Origin: Saccharothrix sp. ALI-22-I
GTDB lineage: Bacteria; Actinomycetota; Actinomycetes; Mycobacteriales; Pseudonocardiaceae
Reading direction: 5' to 3'
Length of the DNA stretch: 64,000 bases
Assembly (NCBI RefSeq): GCF_001984175.1
Contig: NZ_MTQP01000036.1
Span: forward strand, 1-64,000
Shown here: positions 51,960 to 60,187 of the stretch, piece after piece
How positions within the stretch are numbered: position 1 is the stretch's first letter
Layout: each line of letters begins with the position of its first letter
The notes under the pieces: model-generated
The model's database searches: none
What the model was told of the DNA's origin: nothing
The model's input: the letters and a program-made list of their open reading frames with translations, nothing else
Translations under genes and position numbers: made by a program

Positions 51960-52580
51960 TCACAAGAATCGCTCGACCCTGCCCCGAAAAGCGGCTGACG
52001 ACTCACTTACAATTGGCCAAATTTGCCACGTTCGATAGCTTTTAGAGCTATTTCCCTTACGATCACGAAAGCCGTTGAGGTACCGCACGGAAACCCAGCG
52101 ACCAACGCCTACCACCAGCGCCGGATGCCATCTTTTCTTTTCCCACACCCAGATTGGATCGCCTACTTCGTAGTAGGATCCATCAGGATATATCCCACGA
52201 TCACGATGCACGTCAGCGCCGACATACGGCTCGATGGCGAACGGATCCCAGTTCGGATCGTGCGCATCGAGCCTAACATCTTCCGCCTCAAAGTCATCAT
52301 ACAGAGGCATTCCCTTATGAAAGAACCGAACCCGCCAAACTATGACATCATTGAACGGGCTATTGAATGCAACCCTAATTGCACATCCGCGAGATTCGCC
52401 CGGTGGCGCAATAGTGAGACCCGGAATGACATTCTCACCACACCGGTCAAATAAACACTTTTACCTTTCATGTCTCCCGGACTCGACGCACGCAATTACA
52501 CGTCCTGCAATCCAGACGTCATTCCAGCGGACACTAACGATGTCTCCGAGATTGAAATAATCGGGGTCAAGAACGATCAT
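51960..52580 (-). pseudogene. Nonsense-interrupted SH3-like hypothetical gene (AICE cargo)
   Basis: From ATG 52580 (GGAG upstream) the minus strand reads 39 codons, MIVLDPDYFNLGDIVSVRWNDVW and so on. It meets TAA at 52461-52463, then continues in the same frame for 166 more codons to the stop at 51960. Two segments look like small beta-barrel/Tudor-like repeats: DIVSVRWNDVWIAGRV and DPIWVWEKKRWHPALVVG. The region is much richer in A and T than the neighbours. It is either a recent nonsense mutant or two pieces made by reinitiation (an ATG at 52310 lacks proper spacing). No family is recognised. Confidence 0.55.
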
Positions 52581-52655
52581 TTCTGCCTACTCCAGTGGGC
52601 CTGCAATGCTCTGCAGCAAGACTGCCTTAAGCCTGCTGCCTGCCAAGAGAGACAG

Positions 52656-53612
52656 TGACGTTTTCTCAGCGAAATGGTCTGGGACGAGTCACCAATTGGA
52701 TGGTGAGGCGCTGACCTGCGGAAGGACGTGAGCCCCTGGTAGGACAGATCTGCCGAGATCATGTCCCGTCAACCAGAGGCTCACGATGGTCGACTATTCT
52801 GCCACGCTCGACGTCCCCTGCCACCTGGTGGAGTTCCTGGCCCGCCTGTTGTCCGCCCACCGCCGGACGATCGGCACTCCGTCGGGCAGTCGCTCGTTGG
52901 GGCCGTTCCGCCAGGCCGTGCTGGTGCTGCGCTGGTTCCGCGATCGCGGTCGGGTGCACCGCCTGGCCCTCGATGCCGGGATCTCGCAGGCCACCGGCTA
53001 CCGCTACCTGCACGAGGGCATCGACGTCCTCGCCGGGCAGGCGCCCGAGTTGCACGAGGTGCTCGCCCACCACCGCGGCGACGGGCTGTCCCACGTCGTG
53101 CTCGACGGCACTCTCGTGGCCTGCGACCGCGTGGCCGGCGTGACCGAGAACGGCAATGACCTGTGGTACTCGGGCAAAGGCCGCCGCTTCGCCGGGAACA
53201 TCCAGTTCGTGGCCGCACCGGACGGCACCCCGCTGTGGGTGTCGGAGGTGGAGCCCGGCTCGTTCCACGACCTGCGCGTTGCACGTGCCCACGCACTGCC
53301 GGCGTTGTACAAAGCCGCCCACGACGGGCTGCCCACCCTGGCCGACGAGGGCTACACCGGAGCCGGAGCGGGCGTGCACACCCCGATCCGGCCGCACCCC
53401 GACATCGCCAGTCCGCTCCACGTCGACAACCGCGCCCACAACAAGCTGTTGCGCAGCATCCGTGCCCTGGGCGAACGCGCCGCCGCCGAACTAAAACAAC
53501 GGTGGCACGCCCTGCAGTACGTGACCATCAGCCCGAGTCGTATCGGCGCCATCGCCCGAGCAGCCCTCGTCCTCAACAACGCCTGGCGCTGACTTTCGTT
53601 GAGAAAACGTCA
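52656..53612 (+). mobile_element. IS5-family insertion sequence
   Basis: The 957-bp element has 19-bp terminal inverted repeats, TGACGTTTTCTCA-x-CGAAA (52656-52674 and 53594-53612), with one mismatch, and one intact transposase gene. It lies inside the AICE, next to the interrupted gene. A clear target duplication cannot be assigned. Confidence 0.88.
52786..53592 (+). CDS. IS5-family DDE transposase
   Basis: This 268-residue protein has an N-terminal helix-turn-helix (about 40-75, HTH_Tnp_4 type) and a DDE_Tnp_4 catalytic domain. The likely triad is Asp107 (VVLDGTL), Asp187 (LADEGYTG) and Glu230 or Glu235 (GERAAAE). The frame is intact and nearly fills the space between the inverted repeats, so the element may be active. 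Confidence 0.9.
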   Translation: MVDYSATLDVPCHLVEFLARLLSAHRRTIGTPSGSRSLGPFRQAVLVLRWFRDRGRVHRLALDAGISQATGYRYLHEGIDVLAGQAPELHEVLAHHRGDGLSHVVLDGTLVACDRVAGVTENGNDLWYSGKGRRFAGNIQFVAAPDGTPLWVSEVEPGSFHDLRVARAHALPALYKAAHDGLPTLADEGYTGAGAGVHTPIRPHPDIASPLHVDNRAHNKLLRSIRALGERAAAELKQRWHALQYVTISPSRIGAIARAALVLNNAWR

Positions 53613-53976
53613 GTAACCCCAGCTTTACCTTACACCCTACTGTCAGGTGTTCAAACACCCGACGGCTCAGCCAGCCTGTGGGCAATACGACCACTGGTCA
53701 TGCCCTCCCCGAACCATGCGATTAGCGTGCGACTCGCCCAGCTCAACAAGGGGCAGTAGCGTCACTCAGGACCAAACCGGGCACAGGTCAGAGGCGGCGA
53801 GCTGCCGTTGGCTCCGCACCTCCAGGCTGGTCAGTAGCTCAAGCATGATCAGGCCGTCTACAGGCCGTCAGACGTGGATCAGCGTTGGTCAACGATGGTG
53901 AACGTCGAGACGAAACCAGCAGGTCAGGCATGGTGCTGTAGGGCGAACCGCAGGTAGTCGCCGGCCACTGACAGTC

Positions 53977-53991
53977 CTACGACGTGTGATC
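53977..53991. other. Candidate attR core (repeat of the glnA 3' end)
   Basis: This is an exact 15-base copy of 43495-43509. The 364 bases between the IS end and this site (53613-53976) contain no gene I can support. They hold several CAGGTCAG-like words that could be integrase arm sites. Confidence 0.6.
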
Positions 53992-54006
53992 GCTGACGTC
54001 GAACGG

Positions 54007-54048
54007 CGAACGGCCCGCCAGTCCTCGGACTGGCGGGCCGTTCGTTTT
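54007..54048 (+). terminator. T-tailed terminator, probably the native glnA terminator
   Basis: A perfect 17-bp stem (54007-54023 with 54028-54044) is followed by TTTT on the plus strand. No plus-strand host gene lies directly upstream now. It sits 16 bases after the att repeat, as expected if it once ended glnA. It may also end the minus-strand regulator gene. Confidence 0.8.
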
Positions 54049-54064
54049 GGTCGGTGTCGCGGGG

Positions 54065-54700
54065 TCAGGCGTTGACGTAGGCCAGGACGGCGAGGACGCG
54101 GCGGTGGCCGCTGTCGGTGGTGGGGAGGCCTAGTTTGCGGAAGATGTTGCCGATGTGTTTGGTGACGGCGCGTTCGGTGACGACTAGTAGGCGGGCGATG
54201 GCCAGGTTGTCGTGGCCTTGTGCCATCAGGTGGAGGACTTCGCGTTCGCGCGCTGTGAGGGTGTCCAGGGGGTCGTGGCGGGTCATCAGTTGGGTCACCA
54301 CCTCGGGGTCCAGGGCGGTGCCGCCGGCCGCTACCCGGTCCAGGGCGTCCAGGAATTCCTCTACTCGGCCCACTCGGTCCTTGAGCAGGTAGCCGGTTCC
54401 TGCCGCGCCGGTCGCCAGGAGTTCGGTGGCGTAGGCCTGCTCCACGTATTGCGACAGGACCAGGACGGGCAGGTTGGGCAGGTGTTCGCGGGCCTCGATG
54501 GCGGCTCGCAGGCCTTCGTCGCGGAAGGTCGGGGGCATTCGGACGTCGAGGACGGCGATGTCGGGGCGGTGTTCGAGGAGGGTGGGGACGATTTCGGGGC
54601 CGTTGACGGCGATGCCTACGATCTCGTGACCCGCGCTCTTGGCCAGCAGCGCGATGCCTTCCCGCAGCAGGGCGTTGTCCTCGGCCAGGACTATCCGCAT
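54065..54700 (-). CDS. NarL/LuxR-family response regulator
   Basis: ATG 54700 gives 211 residues; the longer open frame is shadow of the kinase gene. The receiver domain has its phospho-Asp in AVLDVRMPPT (about residue 51), and the LuxR HTH (LTAREREVLHLMAQG) is at about 145-200. It overlaps the kinase by 10 bases. It is a close paralogue of 18239-18883. The likely target is the divergent ABC exporter, whose promoter gap contains an 11-bp inverted repeat. Confidence 0.92.
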   Translation of the reverse strand: MRIVLAEDNALLREGIALLAKSAGHEIVGIAVNGPEIVPTLLEHRPDIAVLDVRMPPTFRDEGLRAAIEAREHLPNLPVLVLSQYVEQAYATELLATGAAGTGYLLKDRVGRVEEFLDALDRVAAGGTALDPEVVTQLMTRHDPLDTLTAREREVLHLMAQGHDNLAIARLLVVTERAVTKHIGNIFRKLGLPTTDSGHRRVLAVLAYVNA

Positions 54701-55926
54701 GGCAGCAGCACCTCGATCGTTGTTCCTCCGTCGACGGGGCTGTCGATGCGGGCACTGCCGTCCAACGCCGCCACTCGGCGCTGGATGCCCAGCAGGCCGC
54801 TCCCGCCGGCCGAGGAAGCGCCGCCTTGGCCGTTGTCGCGCACGATGATCCGCAGGTGCGTGCCGTCTCCGTCGACTACGACCTCGGCGTGCTGGGCTGT
54901 GCTGTGCTTGGTGACGTTGGTCAGCGACTCCGCAACGACGAAGTACGCCGCGGCTTCGATGGGAGCCGGGGGGCGGGGGAGGTTGTCGGAGATGCTCACG
55001 GACACGGGAATGCGCTGTCCTCCGGCTAGGGCTTGGACCGCACCGCCCAAGCCTCGGTCGGCGAGGATGGGTGGGTAGATGCCGCGGATGACGCCGCGGA
55101 GGTTGGCCAGTGAGTCCTCGATGCCGGTTCGGGCGTCGCGCACCAGCGACAGCGCCGTTGTTTGCTCGGTGGCGGCGGTGGCGGCAGTGGTGGACAGGGC
55201 GCGTTCGGTGAGTCCTAGGCGGACCGCGACGGCCACCAGTTGTGCTTGGACGCCGTCGTGCAGGTCGCGTTCGATGCGACGCAGTTCGGCCCCGTGCGAC
55301 TCCAGCGCCTCGGTCCGGGTCTCGGTGAGCCGTTCGACCTGCTGGGCCAGCAGTGCGCGGTCGGTCGGGCCGAGCAGCGACTGGGCGAGCCGGGTCTGAC
55401 CGCGGGCGATCACCGGCACGAGCCGGTACAGGGCGGCGGAGTAGAGCACGGCCTGGACGAACGGCAGGGTCAGGGCCTGCGGCCAGGTCCGGAGTTCGAC
55501 CAGCGCGGCGGTCATGGTGGCGGGCGGGAACAGCCACCAGTACAGCGGCGTCGTCAGGCTGAACACGATCGCCGGCCACAACGCCACCGCGGTCACGCCG
55601 AGGAACGTGCCGCCGGCTCCGTGCGCGAACAGCCAGCCGAGGTCCCGGCGGGTGGCCGGGTCGCGCACGACGGTGCGGAAACGCTGCCACCGGTCGCCGT
55701 CGAGGCGGAGGTAGGGCTCAGGGATGTCGTGGCCGAGGACGCGGCCGACGCGGGAACGCTCCATGCCCGCCAGCGAGCGCAAAGGTCTGATCACCTCGGG
55801 CGCGAAAGGCAGCACGAGCACCAGGACCGGCACCGCTAACAGGCCGATCAAAGCCGGCAGAGCGGTCGGCAGGCCGGACAACAGCACCGCGGTCGCGTCG
55901 GCGCTGCGTCTGATCGCTGTTCTCAT
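54691..55926 (-). CDS. NarL-type sensor histidine kinase
   Basis: ATG 55926 follows AGGAG and gives 411 residues; upstream codons are Arg-rich shadow. Four membrane helices lie within about 15-190. The HisKA_3 domain has RIERDLHDGVQAQLVAV, and the HATPase domain has ESLTNVTKHS and DNGQGG. It is organised like the kinase at 16968 but diverged in the sensor part. It is divergent from a MacB-like exporter, the arrangement seen for antibiotic-peptide or envelope-stress sensors. The signal is inferred, not shown. Confidence 0.9.
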   Translation of the reverse strand: MRTAIRRSADATAVLLSGLPTALPALIGLLAVPVLVLVLPFAPEVIRPLRSLAGMERSRVGRVLGHDIPEPYLRLDGDRWQRFRTVVRDPATRRDLGWLFAHGAGGTFLGVTAVALWPAIVFSLTTPLYWWLFPPATMTAALVELRTWPQALTLPFVQAVLYSAALYRLVPVIARGQTRLAQSLLGPTDRALLAQQVERLTETRTEALESHGAELRRIERDLHDGVQAQLVAVAVRLGLTERALSTTAATAATEQTTALSLVRDARTGIEDSLANLRGVIRGIYPPILADRGLGGAVQALAGGQRIPVSVSISDNLPRPPAPIEAAAYFVVAESLTNVTKHSTAQHAEVVVDGDGTHLRIIVRDNGQGGASSAGGSGLLGIQRRVAALDGSARIDSPVDGGTTIEVLLPCG

Positions 55927-55997
55927 TCGGCTCCTGAGGCTTCCGACGTGAACTGCTGACCTGCGGCGACGTCGTCGCACTCTACTGCGGCCCACCA

Positions 55998-56023
55998 CGG
56001 GGGTGTAGCCCGCTACACCCCCG
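55998..56023. promoter_or_regulatory. 11-bp inverted repeat in the kinase/ABC promoter gap
   Basis: CGGGGGTGTAG-CCCG-CTACACCCCCG is a perfect dyad midway between the divergent starts at 55926 and 56104. It is a good candidate for binding by the NarL-type regulator encoded beside it. Confidence 0.55.
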
Positions 56024-56103
56024 GTTCGGTACTGGGGGCCAGTGTGTCGCAGCCGGTCCGCTCATAGCGTCGAGATCGTGAAAAGGACCGGGGAGGAATC
56101 ACG

Positions 56104-56853
56104 ATGACGACCGTCACGGACAGCCGCACGTGTGCGGTGCGAATGGATTCCGTAAGCAAGACCTACGGCAGCGGCGACACCGCGGTGCGTGCGTTGGACG
56201 ACGTGACGATCGCGTTGCGGCGCGGCAGTTTCACCGCGGTGATGGGGCCGTCCGGTTCCGGCAAGAGCACTTTCCTGCACTGCGCGGCCGGTTTGGACCG
56301 GCCGACGTCGGGGCGCGTGGTGCTGGGCGACACGGATTTGACCGGTCAGCGGGAGGCGAAACTGACCGAGCTGCGCCGGGAACGGGTCGGTTTCGTGTTC
56401 CAGGCGTACAACCTGCTCGACGCGCTGACCGTCGAGCAGAACATCGTGCTGCCGCTGCGGCTGGGCAACCGGCCGTTCGAGCCGGAGTTCCTGGCCGAGG
56501 TGGTGCGCTCGGTCGAGCTGGACGTGCCCTTGGACCGCCGGCCCAGCAAGCTTTCCGGCGGACAGCAGCAGCGGGTCGCGATCGCCCGTGCGCTGGTCAC
56601 CCGGCCTGAAGTGATGTTCCTGGACGAACCGACCGGCGCGCTCGACACCCGCACCGCGCGACAGGTGCTGCAAACCCTGCGCAACGCCGTGGACCGGTGG
56701 GGGCAGACCGCGGTGATGGTCACGCACGACCCGGTCGCGGCCTCGTACGCGGATTCGGTGGTGTTCCTGGCCGACGGCCGTCTCGCGGGTGAGCTGGCAC
56801 GTCCCGCGCCGGAGCTGATCGCCGAACGCATGACGCACCTCGGGGACTGGTGA
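56104..56853 (+). CDS. ABC transporter ATP-binding protein (MacB/LolD type)
   Basis: This 249-residue ATPase has Walker [10 protein letters not shown] (48-56), Q-loop FVFQAYNLLDALT, signature LSGGQQQR and Walker B VMFLDEPTGALD. These match the subgroup that pairs with FtsX-type permeases. The start follows GGGGAGGA. It overlaps the permease gene (GTGA). It probably powers export or membrane release of a peptide or lipid-like compound. Confidence 0.94.
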   Translation: MTTVTDSRTCAVRMDSVSKTYGSGDTAVRALDDVTIALRRGSFTAVMGPSGSGKSTFLHCAAGLDRPTSGRVVLGDTDLTGQREAKLTELRRERVGFVFQAYNLLDALTVEQNIVLPLRLGNRPFEPEFLAEVVRSVELDVPLDRRPSKLSGGQQQRVAIARALVTRPEVMFLDEPTGALDTRTARQVLQTLRNAVDRWGQTAVMVTHDPVAASYADSVVFLADGRLAGELARPAPELIAERMTHLGDW

Positions 56854-59345
56854 CCGGCATGTTCTCCTTGGCCTGGCAGACGATTCGCGCTCGGCGCGCG
56901 TCCTTCGCCGCCGCGTTCGTCGCGGTGTTCCTGGGTTCCGCTCTCATCACCGCGAGCGGTGTCCTGCTGGATTCGGGTGTGCGCGCCGGAATCCAGCCTC
57001 AGCGCTACGCCGCCGCACCGGTGCTGGTCACCGCCGGGCAGACGGTGTCCACAGAGGTCGGTGTGGAGCAGCGCTTCGCCGAACGCGTTCCGCTGCCGCT
57101 CGGGCTGGTCGACGAGATCGCGCGGGTGCCGGGGGTTTCCGAGGCGGTGGGTGACGTGAGCGTGCGCGCCGCTCGGCGCGGGGACACCACCCCGCTGTCG
57201 GTGCACGGATGGTCCTCCGCCCAGCTCGGCCCGGTCACGTTGAACGACGGCCGTGCGCCGGAAGCACCGGACGAGATCGTCCTCGACGGCGGTATCGCCG
57301 AACGGTCGGCGGTGCGCATCGGCGACGAGGTCGAGCTGGCGATCGGCGCGGTCGCCACCCGGTACCGGGTGGTCGGGACCACCACCTCCGGCCAGGCCTC
57401 GGTGTTCCTCACCGACGAGCAGGCCCGGCTGATCTCCGGCCGACCGGACCAGGTGGACGCCGTCGCGGTCCTCGCCGCACCGGGCGTCACCGCGGACGAA
57501 CTCGCGCAACGGATCCGGCGGGCCGTGCCCGGTGTGACGACCTTCGTCGGCGACGACCGGGCGGACGCGGAGTTCCTGGACGTCGGCGCGGCCAGGTCGT
57601 TCCTGGTCATCATCTCCGGCTCCTTCGGCGGCACCATGTTGATGATCGTGCTGTTGGTCGTGGCCGCCACTCTGGGCCTGTCCGTTCAGCAGCGACGCCG
57701 GGAGTTCGCCCTGTTGCGGGCGATCGCGGCCGGCCCCCGGCAGATCTACCGGTTGATCGGCGCGGAGACGGTGCTGTTGTCCTCGGTGGCGGCGGCTCTC
57801 GGTGCGCTGCCCGGTATCGGCCTGAGCTTCCTGCTGCGTGACGCGCTCGTCCGGGTCGGCGCCGTGCCGGCGGAGTTCCGGTTCGTGATCGGACCGCTGC
57901 CGGTCGTCGTGGCGGTGGCGGCGTGTGTGGCGACGTCACTGCCGGCCGGCCTGGTCGTGGCACGACGGGCCGTGCGGATCAGTCCGGTCGCGGCGTTGGG
58001 CGAGGCCGCGGTGGAACCGCCGCGACTCGGTCGGGTCCGCTTGGCCGTGGGCTGGGTGCTCGTGATCGCCGGTGTGGTGGCCGGGGTGGCGGTGCCCATG
58101 GTCCTCGGCGGACCCGCGGCGATGGGTGGCGCGGCGGGTTCGGCCATGCTGCTGGTCATCGCGGTGGCACTGCTCGGGCCCCGGTTGCTCACGGCCACCG
58201 CGGGGCTGCTCGACCGGCTGGGGATGGGACGCGCCCCGGCGGGATTCCTGGCCGGCGCCAACACCCGGGCCCGTTCACGTCGGCTCGGTTCGGCGACCAC
58301 GCCGCTGATCATGGGCGTGACGCTGGCCGCGGTGCAGATCTTCACCATGACCACGACGACCGCGGCGGCACAGCGCCAGACCGACACCGGTGTGCTCGCC
58401 GACCGGGTGCTCGTGGCCCGGGACGGCATCGCGCCCACCGTGGCCGACACCGTCCGGCAGGTGCCCGGTGTCGACGCGGTGACGTCGGTGGCACGTACGC
58501 AGGTGCTGGTCACCTACGACCAGTTCGGCGACAAGGCCACCGAGTCCTACGCCGCGCAGGGCGTCACGCCCGACCGGCTCGGCGACGTCATGGACCTCGA
58601 CGTCCGGCGCGGCGACCTCGCCGGACTCACGGGTGACGCGGTGGCGGTGAGCCGGTTCGCGGCCGGCACGTTCGGCGTCGACGTCGGCTCGACCCTCACC
58701 ATGCGCCTCGGCGACGGCACGTCCCACACCGCCCGCGTGGTGGCCGTCTACGGCAGCGGCCTCGGCTTCGGCGACCTGACCCTGCCGCACGACGTGGTGG
58801 TCGACCACACCACCACCCGGCTCGACGCCGAGATCCTCATCGCCGGCGCACCAAGCGACCTCGCGTTGCGCAACGCCCTCGCGTCGCACCCCGAGGTCCA
58901 GGTCGTCGACCGGATCTCCTTCACCGCCGACCGGAACAGCGCGGCGGCCGCGCAGTCCACGGTCACCCTGCTGCTGAACCTGGTGCTGCTCGGCTTCATC
59001 GCCATCGCGGTGGTGAACATCCTGGTCCTGGCCACGGCGGCACGGGTGCGCGAGTTCGCGCTGCTGCGGCTCGTGGGCGCGAAACCCCGCCAGGTGCGGG
59101 CGATGATGCGCGGCGAAGCGGGCATCGTCGTCGTTGCCTCGGTCGTGCTCGGATCACTGGCCGCGCTCCCCCCGCTGATCGGGATCAGCCTCAGCCTGAC
59201 CGCGTCCGCGCTGCCGACCGTGCCGCCGCTGATCTACCTGGCGATCGTCGCCGCCGCGGTCGCGTTCGGGTGGGGCTCGATCGCGATTCCCACGCGGATC
59301 GCCATGCGCCCCACTCCCGTCACGGCCATGCGCACCGGTGAATGA
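56850..59345 (+). CDS. ABC transporter permease with two FtsX domains
   Basis: This 831-residue membrane protein has an N-terminal helix and a large external MacB-type domain (about 40-230). An FtsX domain with three to four helices follows (about 250-375), then central helices (about 390-450), a second external domain (about 490-690) and a second FtsX domain (about 700-820). This is the ten-helix actinobacterial version that works as a single-chain permease. The two FtsX halves each carry LLRxxxAxPRQ-like cytoplasmic loops (LLRAIAAGPRQIYR and LLRLVGAKPRQVRA). The exported substrate is unknown. Confidence 0.93.
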   Translation: MTGMFSLAWQTIRARRASFAAAFVAVFLGSALITASGVLLDSGVRAGIQPQRYAAAPVLVTAGQTVSTEVGVEQRFAERVPLPLGLVDEIARVPGVSEAVGDVSVRAARRGDTTPLSVHGWSSAQLGPVTLNDGRAPEAPDEIVLDGGIAERSAVRIGDEVELAIGAVATRYRVVGTTTSGQASVFLTDEQARLISGRPDQVDAVAVLAAPGVTADELAQRIRRAVPGVTTFVGDDRADAEFLDVGAARSFLVIISGSFGGTMLMIVLLVVAATLGLSVQQRRREFALLRAIAAGPRQIYRLIGAETVLLSSVAAALGALPGIGLSFLLRDALVRVGAVPAEFRFVIGPLPVVVAVAACVATSLPAGLVVARRAVRISPVAALGEAAVEPPRLGRVRLAVGWVLVIAGVVAGVAVPMVLGGPAAMGGAAGSAMLLVIAVALLGPRLLTATAGLLDRLGMGRAPAGFLAGANTRARSRRLGSATTPLIMGVTLAAVQIFTMTTTTAAAQRQTDTGVLADRVLVARDGIAPTVADTVRQVPGVDAVTSVARTQVLVTYDQFGDKATESYAAQGVTPDRLGDVMDLDVRRGDLAGLTGDAVAVSRFAAGTFGVDVGSTLTMRLGDGTSHTARVVAVYGSGLGFGDLTLPHDVVVDHTTTRLDAEILIAGAPSDLALRNALASHPEVQVVDRISFTADRNSAAAAQSTVTLLLNLVLLGFIAIAVVNILVLATAARVREFALLRLVGAKPRQVRAMMRGEAGIVVVASVVLGSLAALPPLIGISLSLTASALPTVPPLIYLAIVAAAVAFGWGSIAIPTRIAMRPTPVTAMRTGE

Positions 59346-59467
59346 ACTGTTTCCCCACTTCGACCCCACTTTGAAAGGACATCGTGGTGGCATCCCCGTA
59401 TCCCCGGACCAGGTGAGTGACGAGCGGGCCTCGTTGCCGACCAACCCGCGCGGCTTCGTCCCGGTGT

Positions 59468-59773
59468 TCAGTTACCGGGCCGAGCCTGCATGAACACCTC
59501 TTCACGGCTCGTGAACAGCGGCGGCAGGCCGGCTCGGTGCTCCTGCGCACGGCGGGCGTCCGGGTCGGCCCGCACGGCGGCCTCCACCTGCTCATAGGCC
59601 TCACGGGAGTCGTACTCCCAGACCGCGACCACCCGGCCATCCTCCGTCTCCCACCGGCCGACCAGGCGTGCGCCGTGGCGCAGTTGCACCGGCAGCAGCC
59701 AGTCGCGGAAGAACTCGTGGAACGCGGGCAGGTTCTCGGGGACCGCCGTGTAGATCCGCATCCGGTAGATCAC
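59468..59773 (-). CDS. NIPSNAP family protein
   Basis: This 101-residue protein has a dimeric ferredoxin-like (alpha-beta barrel) pattern. It begins MIYRMRIYTAVPENLPAFHEFF and has LVGRWETEDGRVVAVWEYDS in the middle, the NIPSNAP signature. These are small cytoplasmic proteins, often linked to degradative or signalling enzymes. The specific role is unknown. It is convergent with the permease gene and lies 24 bases after the DUF1232 gene's stop. Confidence 0.85.
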   Translation of the reverse strand: MIYRMRIYTAVPENLPAFHEFFRDWLLPVQLRHGARLVGRWETEDGRVVAVWEYDSREAYEQVEAAVRADPDARRAQEHRAGLPPLFTSREEVFMQARPGN

Positions 59774-59797
59774 GCCACCCAGACTGCCGGCCGGGAG

Positions 59798-60187
59798 CTA
59801 GGTCCTGGTGAGCCTGCGCACCACGGCCAGGCCGTCCGGAGTGCCGGGCCAGTGCTCCGCCACCAGGTCCGGGCCGGTCGTGCGGATCACCGAGCGGAGG
59901 ACCCAGCTGACCAGGATCGCGTCGTCCGCGTAGCCGAGCACCGGGATGAAGTCGGGTACCAGGTCGAACGGCAGGGCCAGGTAGGCCAGCAACAGCCACA
60001 ACCGCACCCGCGCCGAACGCGGCACACGGGGATCACGGGCCAGGCGGGCGACAAGGCGCAGCACGTCCGGAAGCAGCCGCACGGCCAGCGCGAGGGCACC
60101 GCCGCGTGGCCGGATCAGGAACAGGCCCAGGAGCAGCGCCAACCACAGGCCGAGCAGCCCGAGGACGACACCCAGGAGGACGTCCAC
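59798..60187 (-). CDS. DUF1232 (YkvA-like) membrane protein
   Basis: This 129-residue protein has an N-terminal membrane helix (about 3-25). The DUF1232 core follows: RLWLLLAYLALPFDLVPDFIPVLGYADDAILV, whose PxDLxPDxxPxxGxxDD motif is diagnostic. Function is unknown. Its start abuts the stop of the upstream gene, so the two are probably co-transcribed. Confidence 0.88.
   Translation of the reverse strand: MDVLLGVVLGLLGLWLALLLGLFLIRPRGGALALAVRLLPDVLRLVARLARDPRVPRSARVRLWLLLAYLALPFDLVPDFIPVLGYADDAILVSWVLRSVIRTTGPDLVAEHWPGTPDGLAVVRRLTRT

Larger units (their letters stand above)
43495..53991. mobile_element. Actinomycete integrative and conjugative element (pSAM2-like AICE)
   Basis: The order int-xis-rep-traB(FtsK)-spd-HTH-small-pra-korSA-pif is that of pSAM2-type elements, which excise, replicate by rolling circle and transfer as double-stranded DNA. 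All core genes lie on the minus strand except pif. Boundaries are set by a 15-bp direct repeat of the glnA end. Extra cargo is a membrane protein gene (43691), an interrupted gene (51960-52580) and an IS5-type insertion (52656-53612). Confidence 0.85.

Noticed and set aside
53613-53976. Gene fragment at the right end of the AICE
   Set aside because: No frame gives a convincing protein; the stretch is better explained as the attachment region.
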